The translations under genes and the position numbers were made by a program. Below the pieces are notes generated by a model. The model saw only the letters and a list, made by a program, of their open reading frames with translations. It was not told the DNA's origin and made no database searches. A stretch of 64,000 nt of DNA from Gaoshiqia sediminis (lineage in GTDB: Bacteria; Bacteroidota; Bacteroidia; Bacteroidales; Prolixibacteraceae): contig NZ_JAPAAF010000001.1 of assembly GCF_025907915.1 (NCBI RefSeq), positions 124,001 to 188,000 on the forward strand. Direction: 5' to 3'. This document shows positions 35,504 to 44,528 of this stretch, piece after piece. Numbering within the stretch: position 1 is the first letter of the stretch; each line of letters begins with the position of its first letter.

Positions 35504-36229
35504 TTATGCACTGATGTACTTCTCAATTTCTTCCAAACTAATTTTATTTTCATAAATGGCTTTGCCGGTTATTACGCCGGGGACGCCCATTTCGTTCAGT
35601 TCGTGTATGTCGTTCATCGAGGCGATGCCGCCGCTGGCAATCAGTTCCAGGTTGGGGAATTGTTCCAAAATCTCTTTGTAGAGATCGATGCTGGGGCCGG
35701 TAAGCATGCCGTCGCGGGCAATATCAGTGGAAATAACTTTCCGGATGCCGCGGCTGGTATAGCTTTCAATAAAATCCAGGATGGGCAGTTCCGACACTTC
35801 CTGCCAGCCGCTTACGGCAATTTTTTTGTCTTTGGCATCTGCGCCCAGGATGATTTTGTCAGGCCCGTAAGTTTCAATCCAGCTTAGAAAAGTTTCGCGG
35901 TCTTTCACTGCTATGCTGCCACCGGTCACCATTTGGGCTCCGCTTTCGAAGGCAATGCGCAGGTCCTTGTCGCTTTTCAAACCGCCCCCAAAGTCAATCA
36001 CCAAACTGGTTTTTGAAGCGATCGATTCCAGTACCTTGTAGTTGACGATGTGCTTTGCTTTGGCGCCGTCCAAATCAACCAAATGCAGACGGGTGATGCC
36101 GGCGTCTTCGAACATTTTGGCCACCTCGAGCGGGTTTTCGTTATAAACCGTTTTCTGGTTGTAATCGCCTTGCGACAAGCGAACGCACTTGGCGTCAATT
36201 AAGTCGATAGCCGGGATGATGATGATCAT
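35504..36229 (-). CDS. hisA: ProFAR isomerase (phosphoribosylformimino-AICAR-phosphate isomerase)
   Basis: Amadori rearrangement of ProFAR to PRFAR, fourth step of the pathway. A 241-residue TIM barrel closely related to His[21 protein letters not shown] at the start, [20 protein letters not shown], and [20 protein letters not shown]. It lies 103 bases before hisF. The gap between them (35401-35503) holds near-repeats of short motifs (GTTCCAAGTT twice, CTTATGCAC twice) and no gene. Confidence 0.97.
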   Translation of the reverse strand: MIIIIPAIDLIDAKCVRLSQGDYNQKTVYNENPLEVAKMFEDAGITRLHLVDLDGAKAKHIVNYKVLESIASKTSLVIDFGGGLKSDKDLRIAFESGAQMVTGGSIAVKDRETFLSWIETYGPDKIILGADAKDKKIAVSGWQEVSELPILDFIESYTSRGIRKVISTDIARDGMLTGPSIDLYKEILEQFPNLELIASGGIASMNDIHELNEMGVPGVITGKAIYENKISLEEIEKYISA

Positions 36230-36261
36230 TTGATTTAAGATTATGGATTTAAGATTATGGA

Positions 36262-36633
36262 TTAACGATTGATTTCTGATTGTTTCTTTTTTGATGTTTC
36301 AATGCTTTTTACAAAAATTGAGATCAACTCATTGCATTCTTTTAAAAGGAAGTTCAATAATTTCAGATCATGATGAATTTTGGCGCGATCAACAATTTTA
36401 AGACAAATGTGTGTTTCTCTCAATTCTTTCAATACAACTCTTAGTTTATGAATGAAATCTTTGCCAGATTCTGCACTTTGTGCTTCTCCATAATTTAAAG
36501 CGGGAGAGGTTCCTGACCGGGATAATTGACCAATCAGATTTTTCCCGGCAATAGTTGGTTCAATTTTATCCAAAAATAAAATAACCTGGACTGCAAAATT
36601 GATTAGTCTTTCTTCTAATTCTTTGGGCGTCAT
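36262..36633 (-). CDS. S23-type four-helix-bundle protein, copy between hisH and hisA
   Basis: A 123-residue helical protein of the S23 / intervening-sequence-encoded family (TIGR02436 type), whose members form pentameric four-helix bundles and include the Avd proteins of diversity-generating retroelements. Signature: [43 protein letters not shown]. It lies 49 bases after hisH and 32 before hisA, so it is transcribed with the operon. Not known to act in histidine synthesis; role unknown. One of three such genes in this operon, but not closely similar to the other two. Confidence 0.85.
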   Translation of the reverse strand: MTPKELEERLINFAVQVILFLDKIEPTIAGKNLIGQLSRSGTSPALNYGEAQSAESGKDFIHKLRVVLKELRETHICLKIVDRAKIHHDLKLLNFLLKECNELISIFVKSIETSKKKQSEINR

Positions 36634-36682
36634 AGTTGATTTTTGAGATTCTTCTAAAATCGTTAATCAATAATCCTTGATC

Positions 36683-37282
36683 TTAAATCTTCAGGAAATT
36701 CTCAAGGATTTTCTGCCCAACCGGTCCGCTTTTCTCCGGGTGGAACTGGGTGGCGTAAAAGTTGTCTTTGTTCAGGGCAGCGCTAAACGGGTTGATGTAG
36801 TTGCAAACGGCAGCCGTGTGTTCGCCTACTGCGGCGTAATACGAATGCACGAAATAAACGTACTGCTCTTCGAGAGACGTATCGAAAATGCCGCTTTTCA
36901 GTTGGGCAATGCTGTTCCAGCCCATGTGGGGCACTTTAGTAACATATTCCATTCCCGGTTCAGGTTGAAAGCGCTTCACCTTTTCTTCAAAAATGCCCAG
37001 GCAGGGAGTGTCGCCCTCTTCGGAGTGGCTGCACATGAGTTGCAGTCCCAGACAGATGCCCAGAACTGGTTGTGTGAGTGACGGGATGAGCTTGTCGAGC
37101 CCCTCTTTTTTCAGAAAAGCCATGGTTGTGCTGGCTTCGCCCACTCCCGGAAATATGACTTTATCGGCTGCCCGTATCTTGTCGTGATCACCGGTGATTT
37201 CAGCTTGTACACCCAGTCGCAGCAAGGCATTGCTGACCGATTCGATGTTTCCTGCGTTGTATTTTATGATTACGATGTTCAT
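36683..37282 (-). CDS. hisH: Imidazole glycerol phosphate synthase, glutaminase subunit
   Basis: Class I glutamine amidotransferase that feeds ammonia to HisF. 199 residues from the ATG at 37282 (MNIVIIKYNAGNIESVSNAL); a second in-frame ATG at 37297 would add five. The catalytic triad is visible: nucleophile Cys in VLGICLGLQLMCSHSEEG, His and Glu in TQFHPEKSG. Flanked on both sides by S23-type genes. Confidence 0.96.
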   Translation of the reverse strand: MNIVIIKYNAGNIESVSNALLRLGVQAEITGDHDKIRAADKVIFPGVGEASTTMAFLKKEGLDKLIPSLTQPVLGICLGLQLMCSHSEEGDTPCLGIFEEKVKRFQPEPGMEYVTKVPHMGWNSIAQLKSGIFDTSLEEQYVYFVHSYYAAVGEHTAAVCNYINPFSAALNKDNFYATQFHPEKSGPVGQKILENFLKI

Positions 37283-37352
37283 AGTTTTTGAGTTCATGAG
37301 TGTATCAGTTCATAAGTGTATGAGTCCATAAAAACAGATGTTCCTAAATCAT

Positions 37353-37706
37353 TTACATTTCCAGTTTCTTTTCAAGGCCTCTTAATAACGCCTCAATTTC
37401 TTTGCTTTTATTGTGCAGGAAATCAAATTGTTCCTGATCGAAATATTCAATGTTACGTGCTATTTCCAGTTGCGTTTGACATTCGTATAATGATCCGATT
37501 GCAATCCGAATGAACCGGAGAAATTCATTATTCCCTTTTCTGCCAAAACCTTCTGCAAAATTACTCGGAATTGATACCGACGACCGTCTGATTTGTGATG
37601 TTAATCCAAACATCTCTTCTTTCGGGAAGGAGTGTGTTGTTTTGTATGTCAGGGTAACAAAAGACATGGCTTTTTGCCATGCGATAAATTCACGATAAGT
37701 TTTCAT
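37353..37706 (-). CDS. S23-type four-helix-bundle protein, copy between tlpA-like gene and hisH
   Basis: 117 residues, standard length for the family. Signature: FIAWQKAMSFVTLTYKTTHSFP, FGLTSQIRRSSVSIPSNFAEG, then FLRFIRIAIGSLYECQTQLE. This is the classic S23/IVP consensus (a basic, helical, cytosolic protein of unknown function). It lies 74 bases after the thioredoxin-like gene and 70 before hisH on the same strand. Confidence 0.9.
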   Translation of the reverse strand: MKTYREFIAWQKAMSFVTLTYKTTHSFPKEEMFGLTSQIRRSSVSIPSNFAEGFGRKGNNEFLRFIRIAIGSLYECQTQLEIARNIEYFDQEQFDFLHNKSKEIEALLRGLEKKLEM

Positions 37707-37780
37707 AATGAATTAATTTGCTGCACTCGGCTTTCTATTGAATATGTACGAATGAACTAATGTACTTATGCACTTGAATA

Positions 37781-38314
37781 CTATTTGAAGAGGCTTTCTT
37801 TAATCACCTCCTTCATTTCCTCGAACTCTTCTTCTTTGAAAAGACGGGTCATAAAAACGATTTCGCCGTTTTTGTCGATGATGACGTTGCGGGTCACACC
37901 TGCGCCTTTTTCAGCATAGCTGTAAAAAATATTGCCTTTTGGGTCGAGCAACATCGGGTAAGTGACTGGAATTTGCTTCGTGTATTTTTCCACCGTTTCC
38001 CGTGGTTCGTCCAGATCAACCCCGAACAGGGCAAAATCCGGGTTGTTTTTGTTTTTTTGCCAGATTTCTTTTTCGATGTGGGGCATTTCCCGGCGACACA
38101 CCGAACACCAGCTGGCAGTGAATTGCAACATGACGACTTTCCCTTTCAGGTCGGACAGCCGGATGGTTTTGCCATCAAGCGATTGGGCCGAAAAATCGGG
38201 AGCCTGCTGGCCGATTTTTACGATATAACCGTAATCGGACGGAATTTCCCTGACCGGTACTTGTGCCTGTGCGGCAAAAGTTATCCAAACAAGGATGACA
38301 GAGAGAAACTTCAT
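37781..38314 (-). CDS. TlpA-like thioredoxin-fold protein (exported)
   Basis: 177 residues from the ATG at 38314, with a signal peptide (about 1-17, ending FAAQAQ) and a TlpA/peroxiredoxin-like thioredoxin domain: GQQAPDFSAQSLDGKTIRLSDLKGKVVMLQFTA split by the active site WCSVC (CxxC), and the cis-Pro region near VTYPML. Probably a periplasmic thiol-disulfide oxidoreductase. Nothing in histidine synthesis needs it, so its place in the operon looks incidental. It follows purU by 32 bases. Confidence 0.9.
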   Translation of the reverse strand: MKFLSVILVWITFAAQAQVPVREIPSDYGYIVKIGQQAPDFSAQSLDGKTIRLSDLKGKVVMLQFTASWCSVCRREMPHIEKEIWQKNKNNPDFALFGVDLDEPRETVEKYTKQIPVTYPMLLDPKGNIFYSYAEKGAGVTRNVIIDKNGEIVFMTRLFKEEEFEEMKEVIKESLFK

Positions 38315-38346
38315 GATAGAATTTATTAATAACGAATAACCCATAT

Positions 38347-39231
38347 CTAATTAAACACCACCGTGCGATTTTTATACACGAGCACTTTACGCTGCAGGTG
38401 TTTGAAAACCGCATTGGAAAGGACTATTTTTTCCAGGTCGCGGCCTTTGCGGATGAGGCTTTTCACCGTGTCCACGTGGCTGCATTGGGTGACGCCCTGC
38501 TCGATGATCGGACCGGCATCCAGGTCGCTGGTAACGTAGTGACTGGTGGCGCCAATCAGTTTTACGCCGCGCTCGTGCGCTGCATGATAGGGCTTGGCCC
38601 CGGCAAATGCCGGCAGAAACGAGTGATGGATGTTGATGACCTTGTTTGGGTAGTGCGCTACAAAGTCTTTCGACAGTATTTGCATGTACCGGGCCAGTAC
38701 GATGAAATCGATTTTGTGCTGTTTCAACAATTCCAGTTCAGCTGCTTCCTGTTCCTCTTTGTTTTCGGTGGTCACCGGGAAATAGTGGAACTCGATGCCG
38801 AAGCGTTCGGCCACCGGGCGCATATCTTCGTGGTTACTCACAATAACCGGAATTTCCACATCCCATTCACCGGCTGTGTATCTTGATAAAATATCGAACA
38901 GGCAATGCGACATTTTTGATACGAAGATGGCCATGCGCGGAATATCTTCCGAAAAATACAGCCTCCAGTTCATTTCCAGTTTCGAGGCGATGAGGGTGTC
39001 GAAATACTCACCAATTTTTGCGGCCGGGATGGCAAAACCTTCCAATTCCCACTCGGCTCGCATGTAAAATACTTTTTGAGCGCGGTCAACGTACTGGTCG
39101 AGATAGATAATGTTGCCATTATTCTTGTTCAGGAACTCGGTAACCGTAGCCAAAATTCCCTGCCGGTCGGGGCAGTGGATCAGCAGTATGGCTGTATTTT
39201 TCTTTTCGCGTAAGGGCTTGATGCTTTTCAT
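38347..39231 (-). CDS. purU: Formyltetrahydrofolate deformylase
   Basis: Hydrolyses 10-formyl-THF to THF and formate, balancing the one-carbon pool. 294 residues: N-terminal ACT domain (about 10-90: AILLIHCPDRQGILATVTEFL) and a formyltransferase-like domain with VINIHHSFLPAFAGAKPYHAAHERGVK and GATSHYVTSDLDAGPIIEQ. His synthesis releases AICAR, whose conversion to IMP uses 10-formyl-THF, so a metabolic link is possible, though this gene consumes that cofactor. Confidence 0.95.
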   Translation of the reverse strand: MKSIKPLREKKNTAILLIHCPDRQGILATVTEFLNKNNGNIIYLDQYVDRAQKVFYMRAEWELEGFAIPAAKIGEYFDTLIASKLEMNWRLYFSEDIPRMAIFVSKMSHCLFDILSRYTAGEWDVEIPVIVSNHEDMRPVAERFGIEFHYFPVTTENKEEQEAAELELLKQHKIDFIVLARYMQILSKDFVAHYPNKVINIHHSFLPAFAGAKPYHAAHERGVKLIGATSHYVTSDLDAGPIIEQGVTQCSHVDTVKSLIRKGRDLEKIVLSNAVFKHLQRKVLVYKNRTVVFN

Positions 39232-39243
39232 ATATGTGTTGTT

Positions 39244-39351
39244 TTAACCACAAAGAGCACGAAGTTCAGTCACTAAGGGCACTAAGGATTATAATATGAC
39301 TCGTTTTATTCCGTTATTCAACTATTTTACATTAAGATTCTTTGTGGTTAA
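39244..39351. repeat. 108-bp inverted-repeat element between hisB and purU
   Basis: The perfect 12-bp inverted repeat TTAACCACAAAG (39244-39255) / CTTTGTGGTTAA (39340-39351) encloses 84 bases that include the near-duplicates GGGCACTAAGG and CACTAAGGGC. Its size, ends and intergenic position are those of a miniature repeat element; no coding capacity. Confidence 0.6.
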
Positions 39352-39353
39352 TT

Positions 39354-40475
39354 CTACAATGCTCCTTTCGTTGATGGCAGCTCAAAGTTAAACACATCTT
39401 TACGGATGGCCATTTTGATGGCGCGTGCCAAGGCCTTAAAGATACCTTCAATTTTGTGATGCTCGTTTTGTCCTTCAGCTTTGATGTTCAAATTTGAAAG
39501 TGAAGTGTCGGAAAACGATTTGAAAAAGTGGAAAAACATTTCGGTGGGCATGTCGCCTACTTTTTCGCGTTTGAATTCAGCATCCCAAACCAGCCAGGGG
39601 CGCCCGCCAAAGTCGATGACTGCCTGGCAGAGGCAATCGTCCATCGGCAGGCAATAGCCATAACGCTCCACTCCGCGTTTGTCGCCCAGCGCCAGCTTGA
39701 AGGCTTCACCCAGCGCCAAACCGGTATCTTCGATGGTGTGGTGCTCATCCACTTCCAGGTCGCCGTTTACCTGAATGGTGAGATCAACTCCAGCGTGGCG
39801 GGCTATCTGGTCAAGCATGTGGTCGAAAAAGCCCAGGCCGGTGTGGATGTTTCCTTTGCCTGTACCGTCCAGGTTCAGTTCAATACGGATTTGCGTTTCG
39901 CGGGTGTTCCGCTCTACGGTGGCCGTGCGTTCGGGAGCAGCTACTTTGGCGTAGATTTCGTCCCAGTCGGAGGTTAGGAGAACGCAATACGGCTCCAGAC
40001 CTTTGTCTTTCAGCTGATCAGCCAGCGATCCATCATTGAGAAGAATGCCTTTGGCCCCTAGGTTTTTGGCCAGCTCGATGTCGGTGAGCCGGTCGCCGAT
40101 GACGAAGCTGTTTGCCAAGTCGTAGCTGCCGTCCATGTAGCTGCCCATCAGTCCGGTACGGGGTTTGCGGGTAGGGGCATTTTCGTACGGAAAGCTTCGG
40201 TCGATCAGGATGTCATTGAAAACGACGCCTTCGTTTTCCAGCGTTTTCAGCATTTTGTTGTGGGCCGGCCAGAAGGCATCCTCTGGAAATGAACTGGTCC
40301 CCAGTCCATCCTGGTTGGTCACCATTACCAACTCATAACCGAGGTTTTTTGCTATTAAATGCATATTGCGAAAAACCTTTGGCAAAAACTCCAGTTTTTC
40401 CAACGAGTCGATTTGTTCGTCAGCGGGTTCCACAATCAGGGTGCCGTCGCGGTCTATAAATAAGGCTTTCTTCAT
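39354..40475 (-). CDS. hisB: Bifunctional histidinol-phosphatase / imidazoleglycerol-phosphate dehydratase
   Basis: Steps six and eight of the pathway in one chain. 373 residues from the ATG at 40475 ([17 protein letters not shown]). N-terminal HAD phosphatase (about 1-165: FIDRDGTL motif [29 protein letters not shown]), then the dehydratase domain (about 180-373) with [35 protein letters not shown] and [16 protein letters not shown] metal-binding His clusters. The frame extends upstream to 40505, but that part lies in the repeat-rich gap. Confidence 0.97.
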   Translation of the reverse strand: MKKALFIDRDGTLIVEPADEQIDSLEKLEFLPKVFRNMHLIAKNLGYELVMVTNQDGLGTSSFPEDAFWPAHNKMLKTLENEGVVFNDILIDRSFPYENAPTRKPRTGLMGSYMDGSYDLANSFVIGDRLTDIELAKNLGAKGILLNDGSLADQLKDKGLEPYCVLLTSDWDEIYAKVAAPERTATVERNTRETQIRIELNLDGTGKGNIHTGLGFFDHMLDQIARHAGVDLTIQVNGDLEVDEHHTIEDTGLALGEAFKLALGDKRGVERYGYCLPMDDCLCQAVIDFGGRPWLVWDAEFKREKVGDMPTEMFFHFFKSFSDTSLSNLNIKAEGQNEHHKIEGIFKALARAIKMAIRKDVFNFELPSTKGAL

Positions 40476-40500
40476 AACTTCTTGCAAATATATTGTTACT

Positions 40501-40586
40501 GTCATCCTGAACTTGTTTCAGGATCTGCAACTGGATGGAGATTCCGAAACCCCGCCTGACCAGTCGGGCAGGAAGTTCGGAATGAC
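40501..40586. repeat. REP-like palindromic element between hisC and hisB
   Basis: Bounded by GTCAT (40501) and ATGAC (40582-40586). Inside are two hairpins: ATCCTGAA/TTCAGGAT, and ATTCCGAA/TTCGGAAT with an inner GCCTGA/TCGGGC stem. This compact paired-hairpin form is like dispersed REP-type elements of Bacteroidota, but copy number in this genome cannot be seen here. Confidence 0.65.
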
Positions 40587-40598
40587 CCTGCCCAGCCT

Positions 40599-41630
40599 CT
40601 AAATCAAGTCGTTCAGTTTTTCAATCAAAATCGCGTTTTCTTCGGGCGAGCCAACGGTGATGCGCAGGCTGTCTTCGCACAAAACCACTTTGGAGCGGTC
40701 GCGCACGATGATACCGTTTTCAACCAGGTACTCGTAAATACCGCGAGCGTCGTGCATTTTTACCAACAGGAAATTGGCGTCCGAAGGGAAAACTTTCACC
40801 ACAAAAGGGAATTTTTCCAAACTGTTTGCCAGTTTTTGCCGCTCTTCAATCAGCAATTCCACCCATTTGTTTTTTTCTTCCTCCAGCTCCAGCAATTCTA
40901 ATGCTTTTTGCTGGGTGAGGATGTTGATGTTATACGGGTATTTGATTTTGTTGAGAATACGGATGATTTCCGGCGATGCAAAGGCCATTCCCAGTCGGAT
41001 CCCGGCCATTCCCCAGGCTTTCGAGAAGGTTTGCAGGATGATCAGGTTTTCGTGTTGCCCGAGTTCAGGCAGCAGGCTTGCGCCGGGTGCGAAGTCGATG
41101 TAGGCTTCGTCAACTACCACCAGCCCGTCGAACCCGTAGATCAGTTTCAGTATTTCGGCTTTGTCGAGCAGATTGGCCGTCGGGTTGTTGGGCGAGCAAA
41201 CAAAAACCAGTTTGGTGCGCTCATCTGCACGGGCCAGCAACTCTTCGGCAACAAAGCTGTAATCTTCCTTCAGTTTTACTTTGCGGATTTCAATGTTGTT
41301 GATGTCAGCAGCTACCTGGTACATGCCGTAGGTGGGATCGATGGTCACCATATTATCTTGTCCGGGTTCACAGAAGGCGCGGAACAGTAGGTCGATGGGT
41401 TCATCGCTGCCGTTTCCCAAAAATATCTGATCGACGTTGCAGTTTTTCAGTCCGGCAATTTTTTCTTTCAGTTCGCGCTGCAACGGATCGGGGTAACGGT
41501 TATACGGCTGGTTGAAGGGGTTTTCGTTGGCGTCGAGAAAAACCATTGCCTCACCCGAAAACTCATCTCTGGCAGAGGAATAGGGTCTCAGGTTTCTGAT
41601 ATTGTCGCGTAAGAGTTTGTCTAAGTTCAT
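40599..41630 (-). CDS. hisC: Histidinol-phosphate aminotransferase
   Basis: PLP-dependent step seven. 343 residues, class II-type fold I. Substrate-binding N-terminal LDANENPFNQPYNRYPDP, VFVCSPNNPTANL, the Asp/Tyr pair VVVDEAYIDFAPGAS, PLP-Lys in TFSKAWGMAGIRLGMAF, and the C-terminal Arg in LRITVGSPEEN. Normal length. It is separated from hisD by an S23-type gene and from hisB by a REP-like element. Confidence 0.97.
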   Translation of the reverse strand: MNLDKLLRDNIRNLRPYSSARDEFSGEAMVFLDANENPFNQPYNRYPDPLQRELKEKIAGLKNCNVDQIFLGNGSDEPIDLLFRAFCEPGQDNMVTIDPTYGMYQVAADINNIEIRKVKLKEDYSFVAEELLARADERTKLVFVCSPNNPTANLLDKAEILKLIYGFDGLVVVDEAYIDFAPGASLLPELGQHENLIILQTFSKAWGMAGIRLGMAFASPEIIRILNKIKYPYNINILTQQKALELLELEEEKNKWVELLIEERQKLANSLEKFPFVVKVFPSDANFLLVKMHDARGIYEYLVENGIIVRDRSKVVLCEDSLRITVGSPEENAILIEKLNDLI

Positions 41631-41789
41631 AATTCAGCATTTTAACACGATTGTACTTGACTGACGTAGAAAACAATCGAAAACAATGGAAAAAGGGAAA
41701 CAGTTGTTGGTGTGACACTTTGCCACGGACGTCTATGTTTTATTGTTGTTTTCTTTCAATATCCGTCGATCAAGTGATTGGATATAATT

Positions 41790-42113
41790 TCATAATTTGA
41801 CATTTAAGTCTGTAATTTTTTTGTTAAGCGAGTTGAAAATTTCAATATCAATGAGTTTTCTATTGCTCGATTTATTGAGCCATGTTGTTGTTTCGTAAAG
41901 TGAGCCTCTGGCAATCATACAAAACCTCTTGTTTTCTTTCACTGATAATCTTCCGTAACCTTCTGAAATATTTGCACTAATGGAGTCTGCAGCATCAGTC
42001 CATTGTTTCCCAATTCCATTTTTTTCAAAGAAAGGCCATTGGATGACTATGTTCCAAATTTCATCGCTTACTTGCATCGATAACAGATATATTTCAAGAT
42101 CTTCCAGTTTCAT
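41790..42113 (-). CDS. S23-type four-helix-bundle protein, copy between hisD and hisC
   Basis: 107 residues from the ATG at 42113 (MKLEDLEIYLLSMQVSDEIW); GTG 42125 is the only longer option. It shows the family core in divergent form: KQWTDAADSISANISEGYGRLS and RFCMIARGSLYETTTWLNKS. It is the least typical of the three copies. It lies 60 bases after hisD and 159 before hisC. Function unknown. Confidence 0.85.
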   Translation of the reverse strand: MKLEDLEIYLLSMQVSDEIWNIVIQWPFFEKNGIGKQWTDAADSISANISEGYGRLSVKENKRFCMIARGSLYETTTWLNKSSNRKLIDIEIFNSLNKKITDLNVKL

Positions 42114-42173
42114 AGTCTTTGTCACGAATTGTGTGCGTTATTTTCAACGGTTTTCAATGTTTCCCACCGTATT

Positions 42174-43472
42174 CTATTGTTTCCCACTGTCTTCAATCGA
42201 CTTTAACCTTAACGTCACTGCGTTTTTGTGCGCATCGAGTTCTTCGGCAGCTGCCATGATTTCGATAGCCGGGCCAAGGTTTAGCAAGCCGTCGCGACTG
42301 ATTTCCTGGAACGTGATTTTCTTCATGAAGCTGTCGAGGTTGACCCCGCTGAACGAACGTGCCCAGCCGTGGGTTGGCAGCGTGTGGTTTGTCCCGGAGG
42401 CATAGTCGCCCGCGCTTTCGGGGGTGTAGTTTCCCAAGAATACCGAACCGGCATTGATAATTTTTTCGGCCACTTCAGCATAATTCTTCATCGAGATGAT
42501 CAGGTGCTCCGGCGCATATTCGTTGATCAGCCGGATCATGTCTGCTTGGGAGTCCAAGACGATGGCGACGCTGTTTTCGAGGGCACGGCGGGCAATCGCG
42601 GCTCGACTAAGTTGGCTGAGTTGTTCTTCAAGCGCCTGTTCAACTTCAATCACCAATTTCCGGGAATTCGTGACCAAAACCACCTGGCTGTCCGGGCCGT
42701 GCTCGGCTTGCGACAGCAGATCGGAAGCAATGAAGGCAGGTACGGCGCTTTCGTCAGCCATTACGGCTACCTCGGAGGGGCCGGCAGGCATGTCAATGGC
42801 CACATGGCTGAGGCTAACCAGTTGTTTGGCTGCCATCACGTACTGGTTTCCGGGCCCGAATATTTTGTCCACCTTCGGTACCGGCCCGATGCCGTAAGCC
42901 ATAGCGCCGATTGCCTGAACGCCTCCGGCTTTGAAAATTTTGGTGACTCCAACCAGTTGCGCGGCATACAAAATGGCCGGATGGATTTTCCCGCTTTTGT
43001 CGGGCGGGGTGCAGAGCACAATCTCCCGGCAACCAGCAATTCGTGCCGGGATGGCCAGCATCAGCACGGTTGAAAACAAGGGTGCTGAACCTCCCGGAAT
43101 GTACAAGCCTACTTTTTCGATGGCAACCGGTTTTTGCCAGCAAACCACGCCCGGCGTTGTTTCCGTTTTCCGGATTTCGGGGTGCTGGATGCTGTGAAAT
43201 GTACGGATGTTGTCAGCCGCCTGCTGAATGGCTTCTTTTAACCGGATGTCAATTTGTGCAGCAGCTTCGTCAATTTCATGGCTGCTCACCAGCAACTCCG
43301 GAACCATCACACCGTCAAATTGTTCGGTGTATCGGCGTATCGCTTCCATTCCGTTAGCCTGTATATCATTCAAAATGTCCCCAACCTTCCGGTTCAGTTC
43401 CTGCAGGTTGAACTGCGGACGCTCCAGTACCTTCGGCCAGCTGCTTTCTTCCGGGTTGATGTATGTTTTCAT
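42174..43472 (-). CDS. hisD: Histidinol dehydrogenase
   Basis: Final two oxidations of histidinol to histidine, NAD- and zinc-dependent. 432 residues, standard. Motifs: VGLYIPGGSAPLFSTVLM, ADESAVPAFIASDLLSQAEHG (Glu/His catalysis and zinc), and the C-terminal YASGTNHTLPTHGWAR with the active-site His pair. Second gene of the operon, 74 bases after hisG. Confidence 0.98.
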   Translation of the reverse strand: MKTYINPEESSWPKVLERPQFNLQELNRKVGDILNDIQANGMEAIRRYTEQFDGVMVPELLVSSHEIDEAAAQIDIRLKEAIQQAADNIRTFHSIQHPEIRKTETTPGVVCWQKPVAIEKVGLYIPGGSAPLFSTVLMLAIPARIAGCREIVLCTPPDKSGKIHPAILYAAQLVGVTKIFKAGGVQAIGAMAYGIGPVPKVDKIFGPGNQYVMAAKQLVSLSHVAIDMPAGPSEVAVMADESAVPAFIASDLLSQAEHGPDSQVVLVTNSRKLVIEVEQALEEQLSQLSRAAIARRALENSVAIVLDSQADMIRLINEYAPEHLIISMKNYAEVAEKIINAGSVFLGNYTPESAGDYASGTNHTLPTHGWARSFSGVNLDSFMKKITFQEISRDGLLNLGPAIEIMAAAEELDAHKNAVTLRLKSIEDSGKQ

Positions 43473-43546
43473 GTTCGTTCTTTTATTTGTTTGGAAGGTC
43501 TAACGGCTCACTGTTCATGGCCGTCAATTTTCGCCAATCGCTGCAA

Positions 43547-44407
43547 TTAAAAAATCATTTTCTCGATCGGGACGACCAGAATGCCTTGCGCTCCGGCGGC
43601 TTTCAGTTTGCCAATGATTTCCCAAAAATCATTCTCTGCAATGACCGAATGCAGTGAGCTCCAGCCCGATTCGGCCAAGGGGGTTACGGTCGGACTTTTC
43701 ATGCCGGGAAGTATGGCTGAGATTTCTTCAATCTTATCATTGGGAGCGTTCAGCAGAATGTATTTTTTCCCTTCGGCGCGTTGCACTGATTCCATGCGGA
43801 AGATGAGTTCTTCCAGGACGGCTTTTTTTGCTTCGCTCAGGTTTGGGTTGGCAATCAACACCGCTTCCGAAGCCGTGACCACTTCCACTTCTTTCAGCCG
43901 GTTGCTCACCAGCGTGGACCCGGAGCTGACAATGTCGAAAATAGCATCGGCCAGACCAATTCCGGGAGCAATTTCCACTGAACCGGTAATGACGTGAATA
44001 TCAGCTTTTATGTTGTGTTTGTCCAGGAAATCCTGCAGGATGACAGGGTAGGAGGTAGCAATTTTTTTCCCGTTGAACCACTCCACACCGGCATATTCTT
44101 CCGACTTTGGGATGGCCAGTGAAAGGCGGCATTTGCTGAAGCCCAGTCGTTTGGCAATGACCACGTTTTCTTTTTTCTCCAGCATTTCGTTTTCGCCCAC
44201 AATGCCGATGTCGGCCACACCGTCGGCCACGGTTTGCGGAATGTCATCGTCGCGCAGGAAAAGCGCATCCATGGGGAAGTTTTTGGCCGATGCCAGCAAA
44301 ACCCGGCTGCTTCCCAACGAAAATTTAATACCAGCTTCTTTGATCAACTCCATCGAGTCTTCGTATAAACGACCTTTGTTTTGGATTGCAATCTTCAATT
44401 GTGTCAT
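43547..44407 (-). CDS. hisG: ATP phosphoribosyltransferase (long form)
   Basis: First, committed step of histidine synthesis. 286 residues from the ATG at 44407 (MTQLKIAIQNKGRLYEDSME): the long HisG with a C-terminal ACT-like domain (about 210-286) that normally gives feedback inhibition by histidine. PRPP-site region: GSVEIAPGIGLADAIFDIVSSGSTLV. The open frame continues upstream to 44479, but that part covers the attenuator, which argues for the ATG at 44407. First structural gene of the operon. Confidence 0.97.
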   Translation of the reverse strand: MTQLKIAIQNKGRLYEDSMELIKEAGIKFSLGSSRVLLASAKNFPMDALFLRDDDIPQTVADGVADIGIVGENEMLEKKENVVIAKRLGFSKCRLSLAIPKSEEYAGVEWFNGKKIATSYPVILQDFLDKHNIKADIHVITGSVEIAPGIGLADAIFDIVSSGSTLVSNRLKEVEVVTASEAVLIANPNLSEAKKAVLEELIFRMESVQRAEGKKYILLNAPNDKIEEISAILPGMKSPTVTPLAESGWSSLHSVIAENDFWEIIGKLKAAGAQGILVVPIEKMIF

Positions 44408-44420
44408 ATTTGTGATAAAT

Positions 44421-44528
44421 AAAAAAAGGCCTACCTCTCGGTAAGCCTTCTTTGGGTTAATATTTTCAGAACAAAACAAAAGAATTACGGCCTACCGGTA
44501 TATAGGATGTTGCAATGATGGCCGTAAT
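44421..44528 (-). promoter_or_regulatory. Histidine operon attenuator (four-segment leader RNA with terminator)
   Basis: Minus-strand segments: 1, ATTACGGCC (44528-44520); 2, CGGTAGGCCGTAAT (44497-44484); 3, GGCTTACCG (44447-44439); 4, GGTAGGCC (44435-44428) followed by seven T (44427-44421). 1 pairs with the end of 2 (9 bp); 2 with 3 (9 bp, one G-U); 3 with 4 (terminator of 8-10 bp with tetraloop gaga). Segments 2 and 4 share GGTAGGCC, so they compete for 3. Segment 1 overlaps leader His codons 7-10: a ribosome stalled there would mask segment 1, free segment 2 and prevent termination. Confidence 0.88.

Noticed and set aside
37283-37352. CRISPR-like short repeats (variants of CATAAGTGTATGAG) in his gaps
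   Set aside because: Copies are imperfect, few and without regular spacers, and there are no cas genes.
36262-42113. Diversity-generating retroelement, suggested by Avd-like helical bundles
   Set aside because: No reverse transcriptase and no template/variable repeat pair with A-specific changes are visible anywhere in the window.
43547-44479. Longer hisG starting at 44479
   Set aside because: The extra 24 codons would lie across the attenuator and terminator; family starts match the ATG at 44407.
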